33,920 nt of DNA from Mammaliicoccus sciuri (GCF_002901825.1 NZ_PPQD01000036.1:521-34440); one strand, 5' to 3'. Positions 1 through 9,353 are shown, numbered from the stretch's first letter. A program made the numbers and translations. Notes: a model not told the origin generated them from the sequence alone.

Positions 1-1
1 T

Positions 2-1501
2 GAACCAGAGGTTACTAAGGAAGAAATTCCATTTGAAACTAAACGTGTATTGGATCCAACAATGGAACCAGGTAGTCCTGACAAAGTAGCTCAAAAAGGT
101 GAAAAAGGTGAAAAAACAACAACAACACCAACTACAATTAACCCAATTACGGGAGAAAAAGTAGGCGAAGGTGAACCAACAGAAGAAGTAACAAAAGAAC
201 CAATAGACGAAATTGTTAACTATGCACCTGAAATTATTCCTCATGGTACTCGTGAAGAAAATGATCCAAATTTACCAGAAGGTGAAACTAAAGTTATCCC
301 AGGTAAAGATGGATTGAAAGATCCTGAAACTGGAGAAATCATTGAAGAACCACAAGATGAAGTAATCATCCATGGTTCAAAAGATGATTCAGACTCAGAC
401 GCAGACAGTGATTCAGATGCAGACTCTGACTCAGATGCTGATAGCGACTCAGATGCAGATTCAGACTCAGATGCCGACAGCGACTCAGATGCCGACAGTG
501 ACTCAGACGCAGACAGTGATTCAGATGCAGATTCTGACTCAGATGCGGATTCTGATTCAGACGCAGACTCAGATGCAGACTCAGATGCAGATTCAGACTC
601 AGATGCAGATTCTGACTCAGACGCAGATAGCGACTCAGATGCAGACAGTGATTCAGATGCAGACTCTGACTCAGATGCGGACAGCGACTCAGACGCAGAT
701 TCTGACTCAGATGCGGACAGCGATTCAGACGCAGACAGTGACTCAGATGCGGATAGCGATTCAGACGCAGACAGTGATTCAGATGCAGATTCTGACTCAG
801 ATGCGGACAGTGATTCAGACGCAGATAGCGACTCAGATGCAGACTCTGATTCAGACGCAGACAGTGACTCAGATGCAGATTCTGACTCAGATGCGGACAG
901 CGATTCAGATGCTGATAGCGACTCAGACGCAGATTCTGACTCAGATGCGGATTCTGACTCAGATGCGGATTCTGACTCAGATGCGGATTCTGACTCAGAT
1001 GCGGATTCTGACTCAGATGCAGACTCTGATTCAGATGCAGACTCTGACTCAGACGCAGATAGCGATTCAGATGCGGATTCTGATTCAGATGCAGATAGCG
1101 ATTCAGATGCAGATAGCGATTCAGATGCAGATAGCGATTCAGATGCGGACAGCGATTCAGATGCGGATTCTGACTCAGATGCGGATTCTGACTCAGATGC
1201 GGATTCAGACTCAGATTCAGACGCAGACAGTGACTCAGATGCAGACTCTGACTCAGATGCGGATTCTGACTCAGATGCAGGAATGGGTATGCCTTCTAAA
1301 GATTCAAGCAACAATAGTGGCGGCAACGTCGCACAAGCGGCTACTATAAATGACCACAGCAAATCTAATAACGATAAATACCTACCAGATACAGGGGAAC
1401 AAGCTTTAACAAACGGAGCTTTATTCGGCGGCTTATTTGCTGGAATTGGATCATTATTCTTACTTGGTCGTCGTAAAAAAGACAACAAAGAAAATAACTA
1501 G
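2..1501 (+). CDS. LPXTG-anchored SD-repeat adhesin, SasG/Aap/Pls type (5' truncated)
   Basis: The reading frame is open from the first bases, so the gene begins upstream of the window. The visible N-terminal part ([10 protein letters not shown]..., [37 protein letters not shown]) has the wording of the G5/E 'B-repeat' region of SasG, Aap and Pls, which drive zinc-dependent cell-cell adhesion in biofilms. A Ser/Asp/Ala repeat stalk follows. The C-terminus is a canonical sortase A signal: LPDTG, a hydrophobic stretch and a RRKK tail. The order G5/E repeats, SD stalk, LPDTG fits Pls best. The product should be exported and linked to peptidoglycan. A strong hairpin ends the gene. The family call is firm from motifs; which member it is cannot be settled without the missing N-terminal A domain. 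Confidence 0.85.
   Translation, partial: EPEVTKEEIPFETKRVLDPTMEPGSPDKVAQKGEKGEKTTTTPTTINPITGEKVGEGEPTEEVTKEPIDEIVNYAPEIIPHGTREENDPNLPEGETKVIPGKDGLKDPETGEIIEEPQDEVIIHGSKDDSDSDADSDSDADSDSDADSDSDADSDSDADSDSDADSDSDADSDSDADSDSDADSDSDADSDADSDADSDSDADSDSDADSDSDADSDSDADSDSDADSDSDADSDSDADSDSDADSDSDADSDSDADSDSDADSDSDADSDSDADSDSDADSDSDADSDSDADSDSDADSDSDADSDSDADSDSDADSDSDADSDSDADSDSDADSDSDADSDSDADSDSDADSDSDADSDSDADSDSDADSDSDADSDSDADSDSDADSDSDADSDSDADSDSDSDADSDSDADSDSDADSDSDAGMGMPSKDSSNNSGGNVAQAATINDHSKSNNDKYLPDTGEQALTNGALFGGLFAGIGSLFLLGRRKKDNKENN
386..1279 (+). repeat. Coding 18-bp tandem repeat (DSDSDA hexapeptide stalk)
   Basis: About 890 bases of in-frame repeat encode mostly Asp-Ser-Asp-Ser-Asp-Ala. 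The register slips in a few places to DSDA (near 565-590) or DSDSDSDA (near 1200-1220). Serine codons alternate between TCA, TCT and AGC/AGT, and GAT/GAC and GCA/GCG/GCC vary, so the DNA is less uniform than the protein. The regular Ala every sixth residue differs from the plain SD dipeptide of ClfA/Sdr stalks. Copy number probably varies between strains through slippage. Confidence 0.95.
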
Positions 1502-1524
1502 AATTATATAATTGAAATTTTATG

Positions 1525-1556
1525 GCTGGGGCAAATTTTTGTCCCAGCTTCTATGA
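1525..1556 (+). terminator. Intrinsic terminator after the adhesin gene
   Basis: GCTGGGGCAAA and TTTGTCCCAGC form an 11-bp stem with one G-U pair, 24 bases after the stop codon. The T-rich tail is only moderate. Confidence 0.7.
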
Positions 1557-1640
1557 TTTTTAGGGTAGTGTCATAATTTTCATTAATAAAATGGATTTAG
1601 GGTTATTTTATATAAGTTAATACAGAAAGGTATGTAATGT

Positions 1641-3245
1641 ATGAAGATTTCTATTCAACTAAAGAATTTATTCAATAGTAATTCAGATGCAGAAAAAATA
1701 TTTGTTAGTGTTGGTCATCCTTCCCAAAAGGCTATAGTAAAAATGTTTAAAGCGTATAATGCTGAACGAAATATTAAAAAATATATCGAATCATTTCGAA
1801 AAAATACTGGTAAAAATGCTGAATGGATTAAAATAGATTTCGTTACTTCAATTGAGAAAATTAAATATGAACAATTAAAGCATGACTTAACTCATACACG
1901 TAGAAATTATGTAGAATATGGCTTTTCATTAGATAATAATTGGGAGTTAGCGTTCTTACCTGAAGAAATTAATACCAATGCATTTATAAGACCTGAACCT
2001 AAGAGTAAAGAGCTTTTCATGTCTGAGAAGAACATTAACAACTATATTAAAAAGTACAAAAAGATTCGAAAATATTTCACACATCGTAATTATGAAAATG
2101 AAGATGTTTATAAGTTCTATACGAAAAGTTATTTCATTGAAAATGATCAGCTTATTGAATTAGAAGAAAAGGGATACCGTAAAGGTCTAAGAAAAATTGA
2201 TAATATTTATGAAGAAATCGATCGTTTAATTGAAACAAGTACTCACTTTTTGAAAAATCAAATTCAAGATAACGGGAAGTATATTTATGGTTATTTTCCA
2301 CATTTCGATAAAGAAATAGGATTTTATAATAATTTACGTCATTCATCTTCAACATATGCATTAATAGAAGGTCTGAGTTATTTAAATAAAGATGTTACTA
2401 TTGTAGAAAACGCGATTGATTATTTAATCAAATATTATTTATATGAAGTTGATGGTGCTGGATATATATTTGATGATACAGAAGGTATGAATGAAATAAA
2501 ATTAGGTCAAAATGCTGCATTTATTTTCGCGATTTGTGAATATTTAAAGCATGTACCTGAGAAAAATCAATATTTAGAGGCTGCTCAGAAGGTTGCTAAA
2601 GGAATATTGACGATGATTGATGATCAAAAACAAACCATTCATGTATTAAATTATCCTGATCTAACGACTAAAGAACAATTCAGAATTGTATATTATGACG
2701 GTGAAGCTGCTTTAGCGTTATTAAGACTTTATCAAATTGATCATAATGAAGAATGGTTGAATACTGTCAAATTGTTATTCGAAATGTTTATAGAGAAAAA
2801 ATATTGGAAGTATCATGATCACTGGTTAGGATATTGTACAAATGAATTAGTACAAATTGATCCGCAAGAGAAGTATTATAAATTTGGCATTCAGAATGTA
2901 TCGAGTTATTTAGATTATATGCAACAAAGGGAAACGACATTCCCAACATTTCTAGAAATGTTAATGGCGACTTATCACTTAGTGCAAAAAGCTAAAAAGA
3001 CAGGCTATGCTGAACTTGTTGAAACTTATTTAGATGAAGAGAAATTCATTAAGACAATACATTTAAGAGCAGATTATGAAAGAACGGGCTACTTTTATCC
3101 TGAAATTGCAATGTACTTTAAAAATCCGTCGCGCATTGTGAATTCGTTCTTCATTAAACATCACGGTTACAGAGTAAGAATAGATGATATTGAACACTAT
3201 TTATCAGGGTATGTTCAATACCAAAAAGTATTTAAAGATTCCTAG
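1641..3245 (+). CDS. Unrecognised 534-residue protein with a probable alpha/alpha-toroid C-terminal half
   Basis: I do not recognise this family with certainty. No signal peptide or membrane segment is visible, so the product should be cytoplasmic. Residues 1-190 are charged and rich in Lys, Asn and Tyr. From about 195 onward there are regularly spaced amphipathic helices, with the phrases NNLRHSSSTYALIEGL (about 233-248), GQNAAFIFAICEYL and YDGEAALALLRLY. These resemble the helix-hairpin repeats of (alpha/alpha)6-barrel enzymes acting on sugars, which is inference only. The gene follows the SD-repeat adhesin after a terminator and has its own weak AAAGG ribosome site. In other staphylococci, SD-repeat protein genes often sit next to genes for enzymes that glycosylate the stalk, so a role in wall-glycan or adhesin modification is possible but unproven. 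Confidence 0.6.
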   Translation: MKISIQLKNLFNSNSDAEKIFVSVGHPSQKAIVKMFKAYNAERNIKKYIESFRKNTGKNAEWIKIDFVTSIEKIKYEQLKHDLTHTRRNYVEYGFSLDNNWELAFLPEEINTNAFIRPEPKSKELFMSEKNINNYIKKYKKIRKYFTHRNYENEDVYKFYTKSYFIENDQLIELEEKGYRKGLRKIDNIYEEIDRLIETSTHFLKNQIQDNGKYIYGYFPHFDKEIGFYNNLRHSSSTYALIEGLSYLNKDVTIVENAIDYLIKYYLYEVDGAGYIFDDTEGMNEIKLGQNAAFIFAICEYLKHVPEKNQYLEAAQKVAKGILTMIDDQKQTIHVLNYPDLTTKEQFRIVYYDGEAALALLRLYQIDHNEEWLNTVKLLFEMFIEKKYWKYHDHWLGYCTNELVQIDPQEKYYKFGIQNVSSYLDYMQQRETTFPTFLEMLMATYHLVQKAKKTGYAELVETYLDEEKFIKTIHLRADYERTGYFYPEIAMYFKNPSRIVNSFFIKHHGYRVRIDDIEHYLSGYVQYQKVFKDS

Positions 3246-3341
3246 TATTGCTAAAGGTTGATTTAATGAGTAACTTTAAGTGATAATATGTATAAAGTTA
3301 TTTTGAAATAATAAAATATGATGTATGAAGGAGTCTTTTTA

Positions 3342-3737
3342 ATGCAAGAGAGAAAATTAGTCGCTGAAAAAGAAATCGAAATTAATGTTTATGATATTGA
3401 TGCTATGGGCATTGTGAGTAATATTGTCTATGTAAGATGGTTTGAAGATTTAAGAACGGCTTTTATCAACCAATATATGACTTACTCAGAAATGATGAGA
3501 TTTAATATATCACCAATATTGATGAGGACTGAGGCAGACTACAAAGTACCATTGACGATTCATGACAAACCGGTTGGTAGATGTTGGTTAGTTAAAGTGA
3601 GTAGAATGAAGTGGGAACTAGAATTCGAAATTGCTACTGAAGACAAAGTGCATTGTACAGGATATCAAAAAGGTGGATTTTATAATGTGGTGGATGAGAA
3701 AATAGCACAAACACCGAAAGTATTTTTAGAAATTTAA
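3342..3737 (+). CDS. Acyl-CoA thioesterase, 4HBT hotdog family
   Basis: A 131-residue single-domain protein of typical hotdog length. The N-terminal phrase YDIDAMGIVSNIVYVRWFED matches the 4-hydroxybenzoyl-CoA thioesterase signature (D-x-D-x-x-G-x-V-x-N-x-x-Y-x-x-W-F-E), whose Asp and Glu take part in hydrolysis of acyl-CoA thioesters. I chose the ATG at 3342 because AAGGAG lies 8-9 bases upstream; an in-frame ATG at 3318 has no such site. No membrane segment is seen, so the product is cytosolic. It lies 15 bases before the racemase-like gene and is probably co-transcribed with it. The substrate cannot be deduced. Confidence 0.8.
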   Translation: MQERKLVAEKEIEINVYDIDAMGIVSNIVYVRWFEDLRTAFINQYMTYSEMMRFNISPILMRTEADYKVPLTIHDKPVGRCWLVKVSRMKWELEFEIATEDKVHCTGYQKGGFYNVVDEKIAQTPKVFLEI

Positions 3738-3752
3738 GTTAGGGTGGCATAT

Positions 3753-4559
3753 ATGACAAATAATCAAGATACGTTATTTAAACCTATTGCTGTTTTTGAT
3801 GCGGGAATTGGCAGTTATTCAATTGTAGAATTGTTAAAAAAGACATATCCAAATCAAGATTTAATATATTTGGCAGATCGCAATCAGTTTCCTTATGGTC
3901 AAAAATCTATCCATGAATTAAAAACTTTGATTACGGAAACCATTCATTATTTAGAAAAGTGGAATCCTCGTTTGATTATCGTGGCATCTAATGTACCAAC
4001 GATTACAATTCTAGATGATTTGAAAGATGAATTTGATACTGAAATCATAGGTGTGTATCCACCAGTGAAAGAAGCATTAGAAAAATCTTCTACTAAACAA
4101 ATAGGTATTTTAGGTGTTCAATCTTTAATTGAAAGTGATGCATTAAATGAATTTATAGCCAATGAAGTTTCTTCAGGAAATGTATATCAATTTAATGCTT
4201 CTTCTTTAGTTGAATTAGTTGAAGACGGATCATTTATATCAGATAAATACCATACTTTAATAACTGTGAAGAATTTTATGGATGATATTTTAGACCAACA
4301 TGAAGAAATTGATATATTCACATTATCTTCTACACATCTACCGTGGTTGTATAGTTATTTTAAGGAATTATATCCACATATCATGTTTATTGATCCTGCT
4401 CAAACTGTTATTGAACAAGCAGAATCATACACTTCCAACGGCCATGGAACGATTAAGACATTAGTAACCGAAAATGAGAACTATACTATAGAAGGTTTTG
4501 AATCCATACTTGAAAAGTTAAATATAGACTTGGACATTGAAAAAATTGAAATAAATTAA
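3753..4559 (+). CDS. Glutamate-racemase-like protein lacking both catalytic cysteines
   Basis: A 268-residue protein of the Asp/Glu racemase superfamily. FDAGIGS (15-21) corresponds to the FDSGxGG motif and ADRNQFPYG (41-49) to the D-x-x-x-x-PYG motif of MurI. In active racemases the two proton-shuttling cysteines lie in A-C-N-T and G-C-T-H. Here those motifs read A-S-N-V (Ser79) and S-S-T-H (Ser193), so both cysteines are serine. A normal cofactor-independent racemization is therefore unlikely, and the protein may be a divergent hydrolase, ligand-binding or regulatory paralogue. The ATG at 3753 is preferred because AGGGTGG lies just upstream. I expect a genuine MurI elsewhere in the genome, since cell-wall synthesis needs D-glutamate. 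Confidence 0.75.
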   Translation: MTNNQDTLFKPIAVFDAGIGSYSIVELLKKTYPNQDLIYLADRNQFPYGQKSIHELKTLITETIHYLEKWNPRLIIVASNVPTITILDDLKDEFDTEIIGVYPPVKEALEKSSTKQIGILGVQSLIESDALNEFIANEVSSGNVYQFNASSLVELVEDGSFISDKYHTLITVKNFMDDILDQHEEIDIFTLSSTHLPWLYSYFKELYPHIMFIDPAQTVIEQAESYTSNGHGTIKTLVTENENYTIEGFESILEKLNIDLDIEKIEIN

Positions 4560-4624
4560 AATTTTCATTTTACAACTTTAGATTATATGTTAGTATATCT
4601 TAACGATTAATTTAAAGGGGGTAA

Positions 4625-5254
4625 ATGATGTTTGATATCGTATCTTTTCAACTGTTTTTAATCACAGTGCTAATCATCTGTATCACACCCGGTATTGATA
4701 TGATGTTTATACTAAATAGAAGTATTTCACAAGGTAGAGATGCAGGTATATATTCAGCATTAGGTGTTTCGGTAGGTGCAGTCGTTCATACTATACTGTC
4801 AGGATTAGGCTTGTCCGTTATCTTACAAACTTCCGTTGTTTTGTTCACGATTATTAAAATTGTCGGAGCAGTTTATTTAATTTATCTAGGTATACAAATG
4901 TTTATAAGTAAACAATCTTCAATCTCTATAAATAAGACCGTGTATCAGTCTCGTAGAAAATTATTTGTACAAGGTGTGATCACGAACGTTACGAATCCTA
5001 AAGTAGCACTATTCTTTATTTCCTTTATTCCACAGTTTATTTCAGTGGATAATCAGTATGGACCAATACCATTTTTAATATTGGGCAGTATTTTTGCAGT
5101 AATGGGTGCGATAACATCATTTATCATTGCTATCTTTTCAAGTAGTTTAACAACAAAATTAAGAGATAATATCGTAGCAGAAAAAATTATTAATAAAATA
5201 AGTGGAGCAGTATTTGTCATATTAGGAATAAGTCTATTCGGTACAAAATCATAA
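4625..5254 (+). CDS. LysE/RhtB family amino-acid exporter
   Basis: A 209-residue, very hydrophobic protein with about six membrane spans, the usual size for LysE/RhtB/CadD permeases. The N-terminal ITPGIDMMFILNRSISQGRDAG is the typical family opening (TPGPD-like motif then G-x-R-x-G), and NPKVALFFISFIPQF is the second conserved segment. These proteins export amino acids or related small molecules across the plasma membrane; the substrate cannot be predicted. AAAGGGGG precedes the ATG. A terminator hairpin follows the stop. Confidence 0.85.
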   Translation: MMFDIVSFQLFLITVLIICITPGIDMMFILNRSISQGRDAGIYSALGVSVGAVVHTILSGLGLSVILQTSVVLFTIIKIVGAVYLIYLGIQMFISKQSSISINKTVYQSRRKLFVQGVITNVTNPKVALFFISFIPQFISVDNQYGPIPFLILGSIFAVMGAITSFIIAIFSSSLTTKLRDNIVAEKIINKISGAVFVILGISLFGTKS

Positions 5255-5263
5255 AGATGAATA

Positions 5264-5303
5264 AAATGGCTCGGGACATTGAATGATGTCCCGGCCATTT
5301 TTT
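5264..5303 (+). terminator. Intrinsic terminator after the LysE-family gene
   Basis: AAAATGGCTCGGGACAT pairs with ATGTCCCGGCCATTTT (one bulged base) and runs into seven T residues, 10 bases after the stop. Confidence 0.85.
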
Positions 5304-5330
5304 TATATTGAGGAATAGTAGGTGGAATGA

Positions 5331-5453
5331 AGGGGCTTGTATTTATCAAGACGAGTGAAATAAGATAAATAGGAGGCTTGTATTTATCAAGACGAGTGAA
5401 ACAAGATAAATAGGAGGCTTGTATTTATCAAGACATGTGAAACAAGATAAATA
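5331..5453. repeat. 41-bp tandem repeat array, type A (3 copies)
   Basis: Three copies of a 41-bp unit (GGAG-GCTTG-TATTTATC-AAGACGAGTGAAACAA-GATAAATA), each 41 bases from the next. Each copy contains the inverted arms TATTTATC and GATAAATA around a 16-base spacer. The region is non-coding. It lies between the LysE-family terminator and the ABC exporter genes, and it is continued in register by the type B array. Confidence 0.9.
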
Positions 5454-5617
5454 GGAGCCGTGAACATTGCAAGCGAGGCACGACTAGCAACATTGGAGCC
5501 GTGAACATTGCAAGCGAGGCACGACTAGCAACATTGGAGCCTTGAATATTGCAAGTGAGGCATGACTAGCAACATTGGAGCTGTGAATGTTGCAAGACTC
5601 CCGAAACAAGCAACATA
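5454..5617. repeat. 41-bp tandem repeat array, type B (4 copies)
   Basis: Four copies of a 41-bp unit beginning GGAGCCGTGAA..., starting at 5454, 5495, 5536 and 5577 without any indel and in phase with the preceding type A array. The last copy has clean inverted arms (ATGTTGC and GCAACAT) and a spacer like that of type A (AAGACTCCCGAAACAA), so it bridges the two types. Between here and the ABC gene at 5808 there is a C-rich stretch and an A+T-rich promoter region; I see no gene in 5304-5807. Confidence 0.9.
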
Positions 5618-5807
5618 CCTCCTCCAAACCGCCGAACCCCCGAACCTCAGAACCCTCCCCACTTCATCTCCCTCACCTCTAAAATCCCCTATACGCCATT
5701 CGGATGATTTTTATATAAATGTATGAAAATTACGAACTTTCAATTTTTATATGAATTTTTTGTGCTAAAATTTTAAATGTGTAGTTATAAGGGGAGTGTG
5801 GACGATT

Positions 5808-7598
5808 ATGAAGGTATTTGCAAAATTGGGCTGGTTTATTAAACAAGAACGGAAAAATTATATTTTTGGCATTCTCATTTTATTACTTGTTGCGCTGATT
5901 GATTTGTTGCCTCCACAAATTATTGGTCGTGTAATTGATGGTATTAGCTTTAATACTTTAACGGGAAAGACGCTTCTTATTTATCTCATCATTTTATTTC
6001 TTGCTGCTGTATTAACATATGTATTTCGATACTATTGGCGCATTATGATATTCGGGGCGAGTATGAGATTAGGGAAGATATTAAGAGAGCGACTGTATCA
6101 CAAGTATACGTCGATGAGTCCTTCTTTTTTCCAAGAAAGACGCACTGGGGATTTAATGGCACATGCTACAAATGATATTAGAGCTGTTCAGAATACTGCA
6201 GGGGGTGGCGTTCTGACAATTGCTGATTCACTGATGTCTGGTGGTGCTGTTCTGATTACTATGGCGATTACAGTTGATTGGCGTTTAACTTTAATTGTTA
6301 TGATTCCACTTCCTATTATGATTATATTAACGAGTTATTATGGAAAGTTGCTTAACCGCGGTTTCAAAAAAGCACAGGCTGCGTTTAGTCAATTGAATGA
6401 TAAGACTCAAGAGAGTATTGCTGGGATAAAAGTCACAAAGACATTCGGTTATGAAAAAGATGATCAAGCAGATTTTAAGCAACTTAGTGATGATGTCGTA
6501 TACAAAAATTTAAAAGTTTCTAAAATTGATGCGTTGTTTGATCCAACCATTATGTCAGTAATTGGTGTCAGTTATTTTTTAGCAATATTCTTTGGCGCAA
6601 GAATGGTGATTCAAGATGATATTACAATTGGACAACTTGTTACATTTACAACTTATTTAGGAATGATGGTTTGGCCACTGCTCGCACTTGGATTATTCTT
6701 TAATATTGTTCAAAGAGGTCATGCATCATATGAAAGAATTAATGAAATTACCAATGTTCAAAATGATGTCGATATGGAAGTTAAGACTGATATGATTCCT
6801 GAAGGGGATATTCACGTCGACATTCAATCTTTTAAATTTCCAAACGATGATAATGTGGCATTACATGACATTCATTTTACGATTGAAAAAGGTACTACAT
6901 TAGGCATTGTCGGTCGAACAGGATCAGGTAAAAGTGCAATCATTCGTTTATTATTACGCGAATTTGATACGAAAGAAGCAGATGAAATCATATACGGTCG
7001 TCATCCATTGAGTTATTTTGATATTCGTCATTTAAGAGCGCAATTCGGTTATGTACCTCAAGACCACTTTTTATTTTCGACTTCGATAAGAAATAACATT
7101 GCTTTTAGCGATCCTACTATCGATGATGACATCATTCATAACGCAAGTAATATTAGTTATATTCACCAAGATATATTAAGCTTTCCTGAAGGATACGATA
7201 CAGTTGTCGGTGAGAGAGGTGTATCATTATCAGGTGGTCAGAAGCAAAGGATATCTATCGCAAGGGCATTAATTATGAATCCAACTGTACTGATATTAGA
7301 TGATTCATTATCAGCAGTAGATGCAGAAACTGAAGAACATATACTTGAAAATATGCAGAACGTTAGACAAGGTAAGACAAATATTATTACAGCTCATAGA
7401 ATGAGTGCTGTCAGTCATGCTGATATGATTATCGTGATGGATGAAGGCACAATCATTGAACGAGGTACACATCACGAGTTGATGAATCTTAAAGGTTGGT
7501 ATTATGACACGTATCAATCACAAGCATTACATGAAAAGATTGCGAGTAGTCTAGATGAATTGGCAAAGGGGGATGACAACGATGGCACAAAATCATAA
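5808..7598 (+). CDS. Heterodimeric ABC exporter subunit 1 (BmrC/YheI-like)
   Basis: A 596-residue half-transporter: six membrane helices (about 15-320) followed by a nucleotide-binding domain. Visible motifs are Walker A GRTGSGKS, Q-loop YVPQDHFLF, signature LSGGQKQR and Walker B LILDD. The residue after Walker B, normally the catalytic Glu, is Asp (LILDDSLSAVD). This asymmetry is typical of the degenerate-site partner in BmrCD/LmrCD-type exporters. The gene overlaps the next by 17 bases, so the two are translationally coupled and should form one complex exporting drugs or lipids. ATG at 5808 is chosen, with AGGGGAG 11 bases upstream; GTG codons at 5796 and 5798 lie inside or against that site. 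Confidence 0.9.
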   Translation: MKVFAKLGWFIKQERKNYIFGILILLLVALIDLLPPQIIGRVIDGISFNTLTGKTLLIYLIILFLAAVLTYVFRYYWRIMIFGASMRLGKILRERLYHKYTSMSPSFFQERRTGDLMAHATNDIRAVQNTAGGGVLTIADSLMSGGAVLITMAITVDWRLTLIVMIPLPIMIILTSYYGKLLNRGFKKAQAAFSQLNDKTQESIAGIKVTKTFGYEKDDQADFKQLSDDVVYKNLKVSKIDALFDPTIMSVIGVSYFLAIFFGARMVIQDDITIGQLVTFTTYLGMMVWPLLALGLFFNIVQRGHASYERINEITNVQNDVDMEVKTDMIPEGDIHVDIQSFKFPNDDNVALHDIHFTIEKGTTLGIVGRTGSGKSAIIRLLLREFDTKEADEIIYGRHPLSYFDIRHLRAQFGYVPQDHFLFSTSIRNNIAFSDPTIDDDIIHNASNISYIHQDILSFPEGYDTVVGERGVSLSGGQKQRISIARALIMNPTVLILDDSLSAVDAETEEHILENMQNVRQGKTNIITAHRMSAVSHADMIIVMDEGTIIERGTHHELMNLKGWYYDTYQSQALHEKIASSLDELAKGDDNDGTKS

Positions 7599-9345
7599 TT
7601 TAACTGCCAAAGATCAGTTTGATGTACTCAAAAGATTAATTAAATATACGTTCCCCTTTAAAGGTATCATTGCACTTGCTTTCTTGATGCTGACGATTTC
7701 GACAGTTGCAAGTGTCGCAACACCTTATTTAGTAAAAGTATTTATCGATGATTATTTAACACCGCGTGTATTTCCAGAATCTGATATGACATTACTTATT
7801 GTGATATTCTTTGTCGTTCAAATCATCGGTGCTGTAACAACATATTGGAATGTATACTTATTTCAATATTTAGCTTTTAAAGTCATTCAACAATTAAGAA
7901 TTGATGCTTTTGATAAAATTGGCCAACTAGGCATGCGCTATTTTGATAAAGAGCCAGGTGGTAGTATTGTATCAAGGTTAACGAATGATACGGAAGCCAT
8001 TGTAGAAATGTTTATTGGTGTATTTTCATCATTTTTAATGGCATTATTTATGGTTATTTCAAGTTATGTCATGATGTTTATTTTAGATTTTAAATTGGCT
8101 TTAATGGCACTTGTATTTGTACCCATTATAGTTGTCATATTAGCACTTTATAGAAAATATTCTGCTATATACTTTTCTCAAGCGAGACAGCTTTTATCAG
8201 ATTTAAATGCGAAGTTAGCTGAATCTATCGAAGGTATGAGGATTATTCAAGTATTTAATCAAGAAAAGAGATTACAAAAAGAATTTAATGAAATTAACGA
8301 TGATCACTATGAATTTAATATGAAGACTGTCAAAATTGATGGCTTACTTTTGAGACCGGCAATCAGTATGATTTCTGTATTTGCGGTCATTATGATCTTA
8401 AGTTACTTCGGTATATTGAGCTTTTCTGGTGGCATTACAGCAGGTGTTGTATTTGCATTCGTACAATATATGGAGCGTTTCTTTGAACCGATTAACCAAG
8501 TCAGTCAAAATTTAAACGTACTTCAACAAGCACTCGTATCAGCGAGTCGTGTATTTAAACTTATCGATAATGATATGCTTGAACCCGAGCAACAAGAGTG
8601 TCAAGATTTTCATATTACTGATGGTAAAATTGAATTTAAAGGTGTAACATTTAGTTACGATGGCCAAAAAGATGTATTAAAAAATATATCATTTACCGCA
8701 AACCCAGGTGAAACAGTTGCACTTGTTGGGCATACAGGTTCCGGGAAAAGTTCAATTATTAATTTGTTTATGAGATTTTATGAATTTGAACAAGGTGATA
8801 TTTTAATCGATCAACAATCGATTAAGCAAATACCAAAAAAGGAACTGAAATCTAATATTGGGCTTGTGCTTCAAGATGCATTTATTTTCTATGGAACGAT
8901 TACATCAAATATAAAATTGTATCACCCGGCGATGACTTTTGAAAAAGTGCAAGAAGCGGCTGAATTTGTAAATGCAGATCAATTTATCAATAAATTACCT
9001 GGGAAATATGAACATAAAGTAATCGAAAAAGGTAGTGCATTTTCAAGTGGAGAAAGACAATTGTTAGCATTTGCAAGAACAATCGCAAGTGATCCAAAAA
9101 TATTAATACTGGATGAAGCAACAGCTAATATTGATTCAGAAACAGAAGCGCAAATTCAAGCATCTTTAGAAAAAATGAGAAAAGGCAGAACAACATTAGC
9201 GATTGCGCATAGACTATCAACTATTCAAGATGCCGATCAAATACTTGTATTGAATAAAGGTGAAATTGTTGAAAAAGGCACACATGACGAGTTGATTAAA
9301 CAAGACGGTATTTATCACAAAATGTATTTACTTCAAAATGGATAA
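7582..9345 (+). CDS. Heterodimeric ABC exporter subunit 2 (BmrD/YheH-like)
   Basis: A 587-residue half-transporter with an N-terminal six-helix domain and a C-terminal ATPase. Walker A is GHTGSGKSS, the Q-loop reads VLQDAFIF, and Walker B LILDE keeps the catalytic Glu (LILDEATANIDSETE). The signature is F-S-S-G-E-R-Q instead of L-S-G-G-Q. A degenerate signature here and Asp in the partner's Walker B fall in the same composite site, as expected for an asymmetric heterodimer with one active ATP site. AAAGGGGG lies 9 bases before the ATG at 7582; an ATG at 7573 sits directly against the ribosome site and is less likely. A terminator follows. Confidence 0.9.
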   Translation: MAQNHNLTAKDQFDVLKRLIKYTFPFKGIIALAFLMLTISTVASVATPYLVKVFIDDYLTPRVFPESDMTLLIVIFFVVQIIGAVTTYWNVYLFQYLAFKVIQQLRIDAFDKIGQLGMRYFDKEPGGSIVSRLTNDTEAIVEMFIGVFSSFLMALFMVISSYVMMFILDFKLALMALVFVPIIVVILALYRKYSAIYFSQARQLLSDLNAKLAESIEGMRIIQVFNQEKRLQKEFNEINDDHYEFNMKTVKIDGLLLRPAISMISVFAVIMILSYFGILSFSGGITAGVVFAFVQYMERFFEPINQVSQNLNVLQQALVSASRVFKLIDNDMLEPEQQECQDFHITDGKIEFKGVTFSYDGQKDVLKNISFTANPGETVALVGHTGSGKSSIINLFMRFYEFEQGDILIDQQSIKQIPKKELKSNIGLVLQDAFIFYGTITSNIKLYHPAMTFEKVQEAAEFVNADQFINKLPGKYEHKVIEKGSAFSSGERQLLAFARTIASDPKILILDEATANIDSETEAQIQASLEKMRKGRTTLAIAHRLSTIQDADQILVLNKGEIVEKGTHDELIKQDGIYHKMYLLQNG

Positions 9346-9353
9346 AAGTACGA

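Noticed and set aside
372-1349. Second plus-strand frame (Gln/Thr/Met repeats) through the SD region
   Set aside because: It is the same repeat read in another frame, with no domain or start signal.
241-1488. Long reading frame antisense to the adhesin (Ser/Glu/Ala repeats)
   Set aside because: It is a by-product of the 18-bp repeat, which leaves several frames open. It has no ribosome site, and the plus-strand frame has G5/E, SD and LPDTG features.
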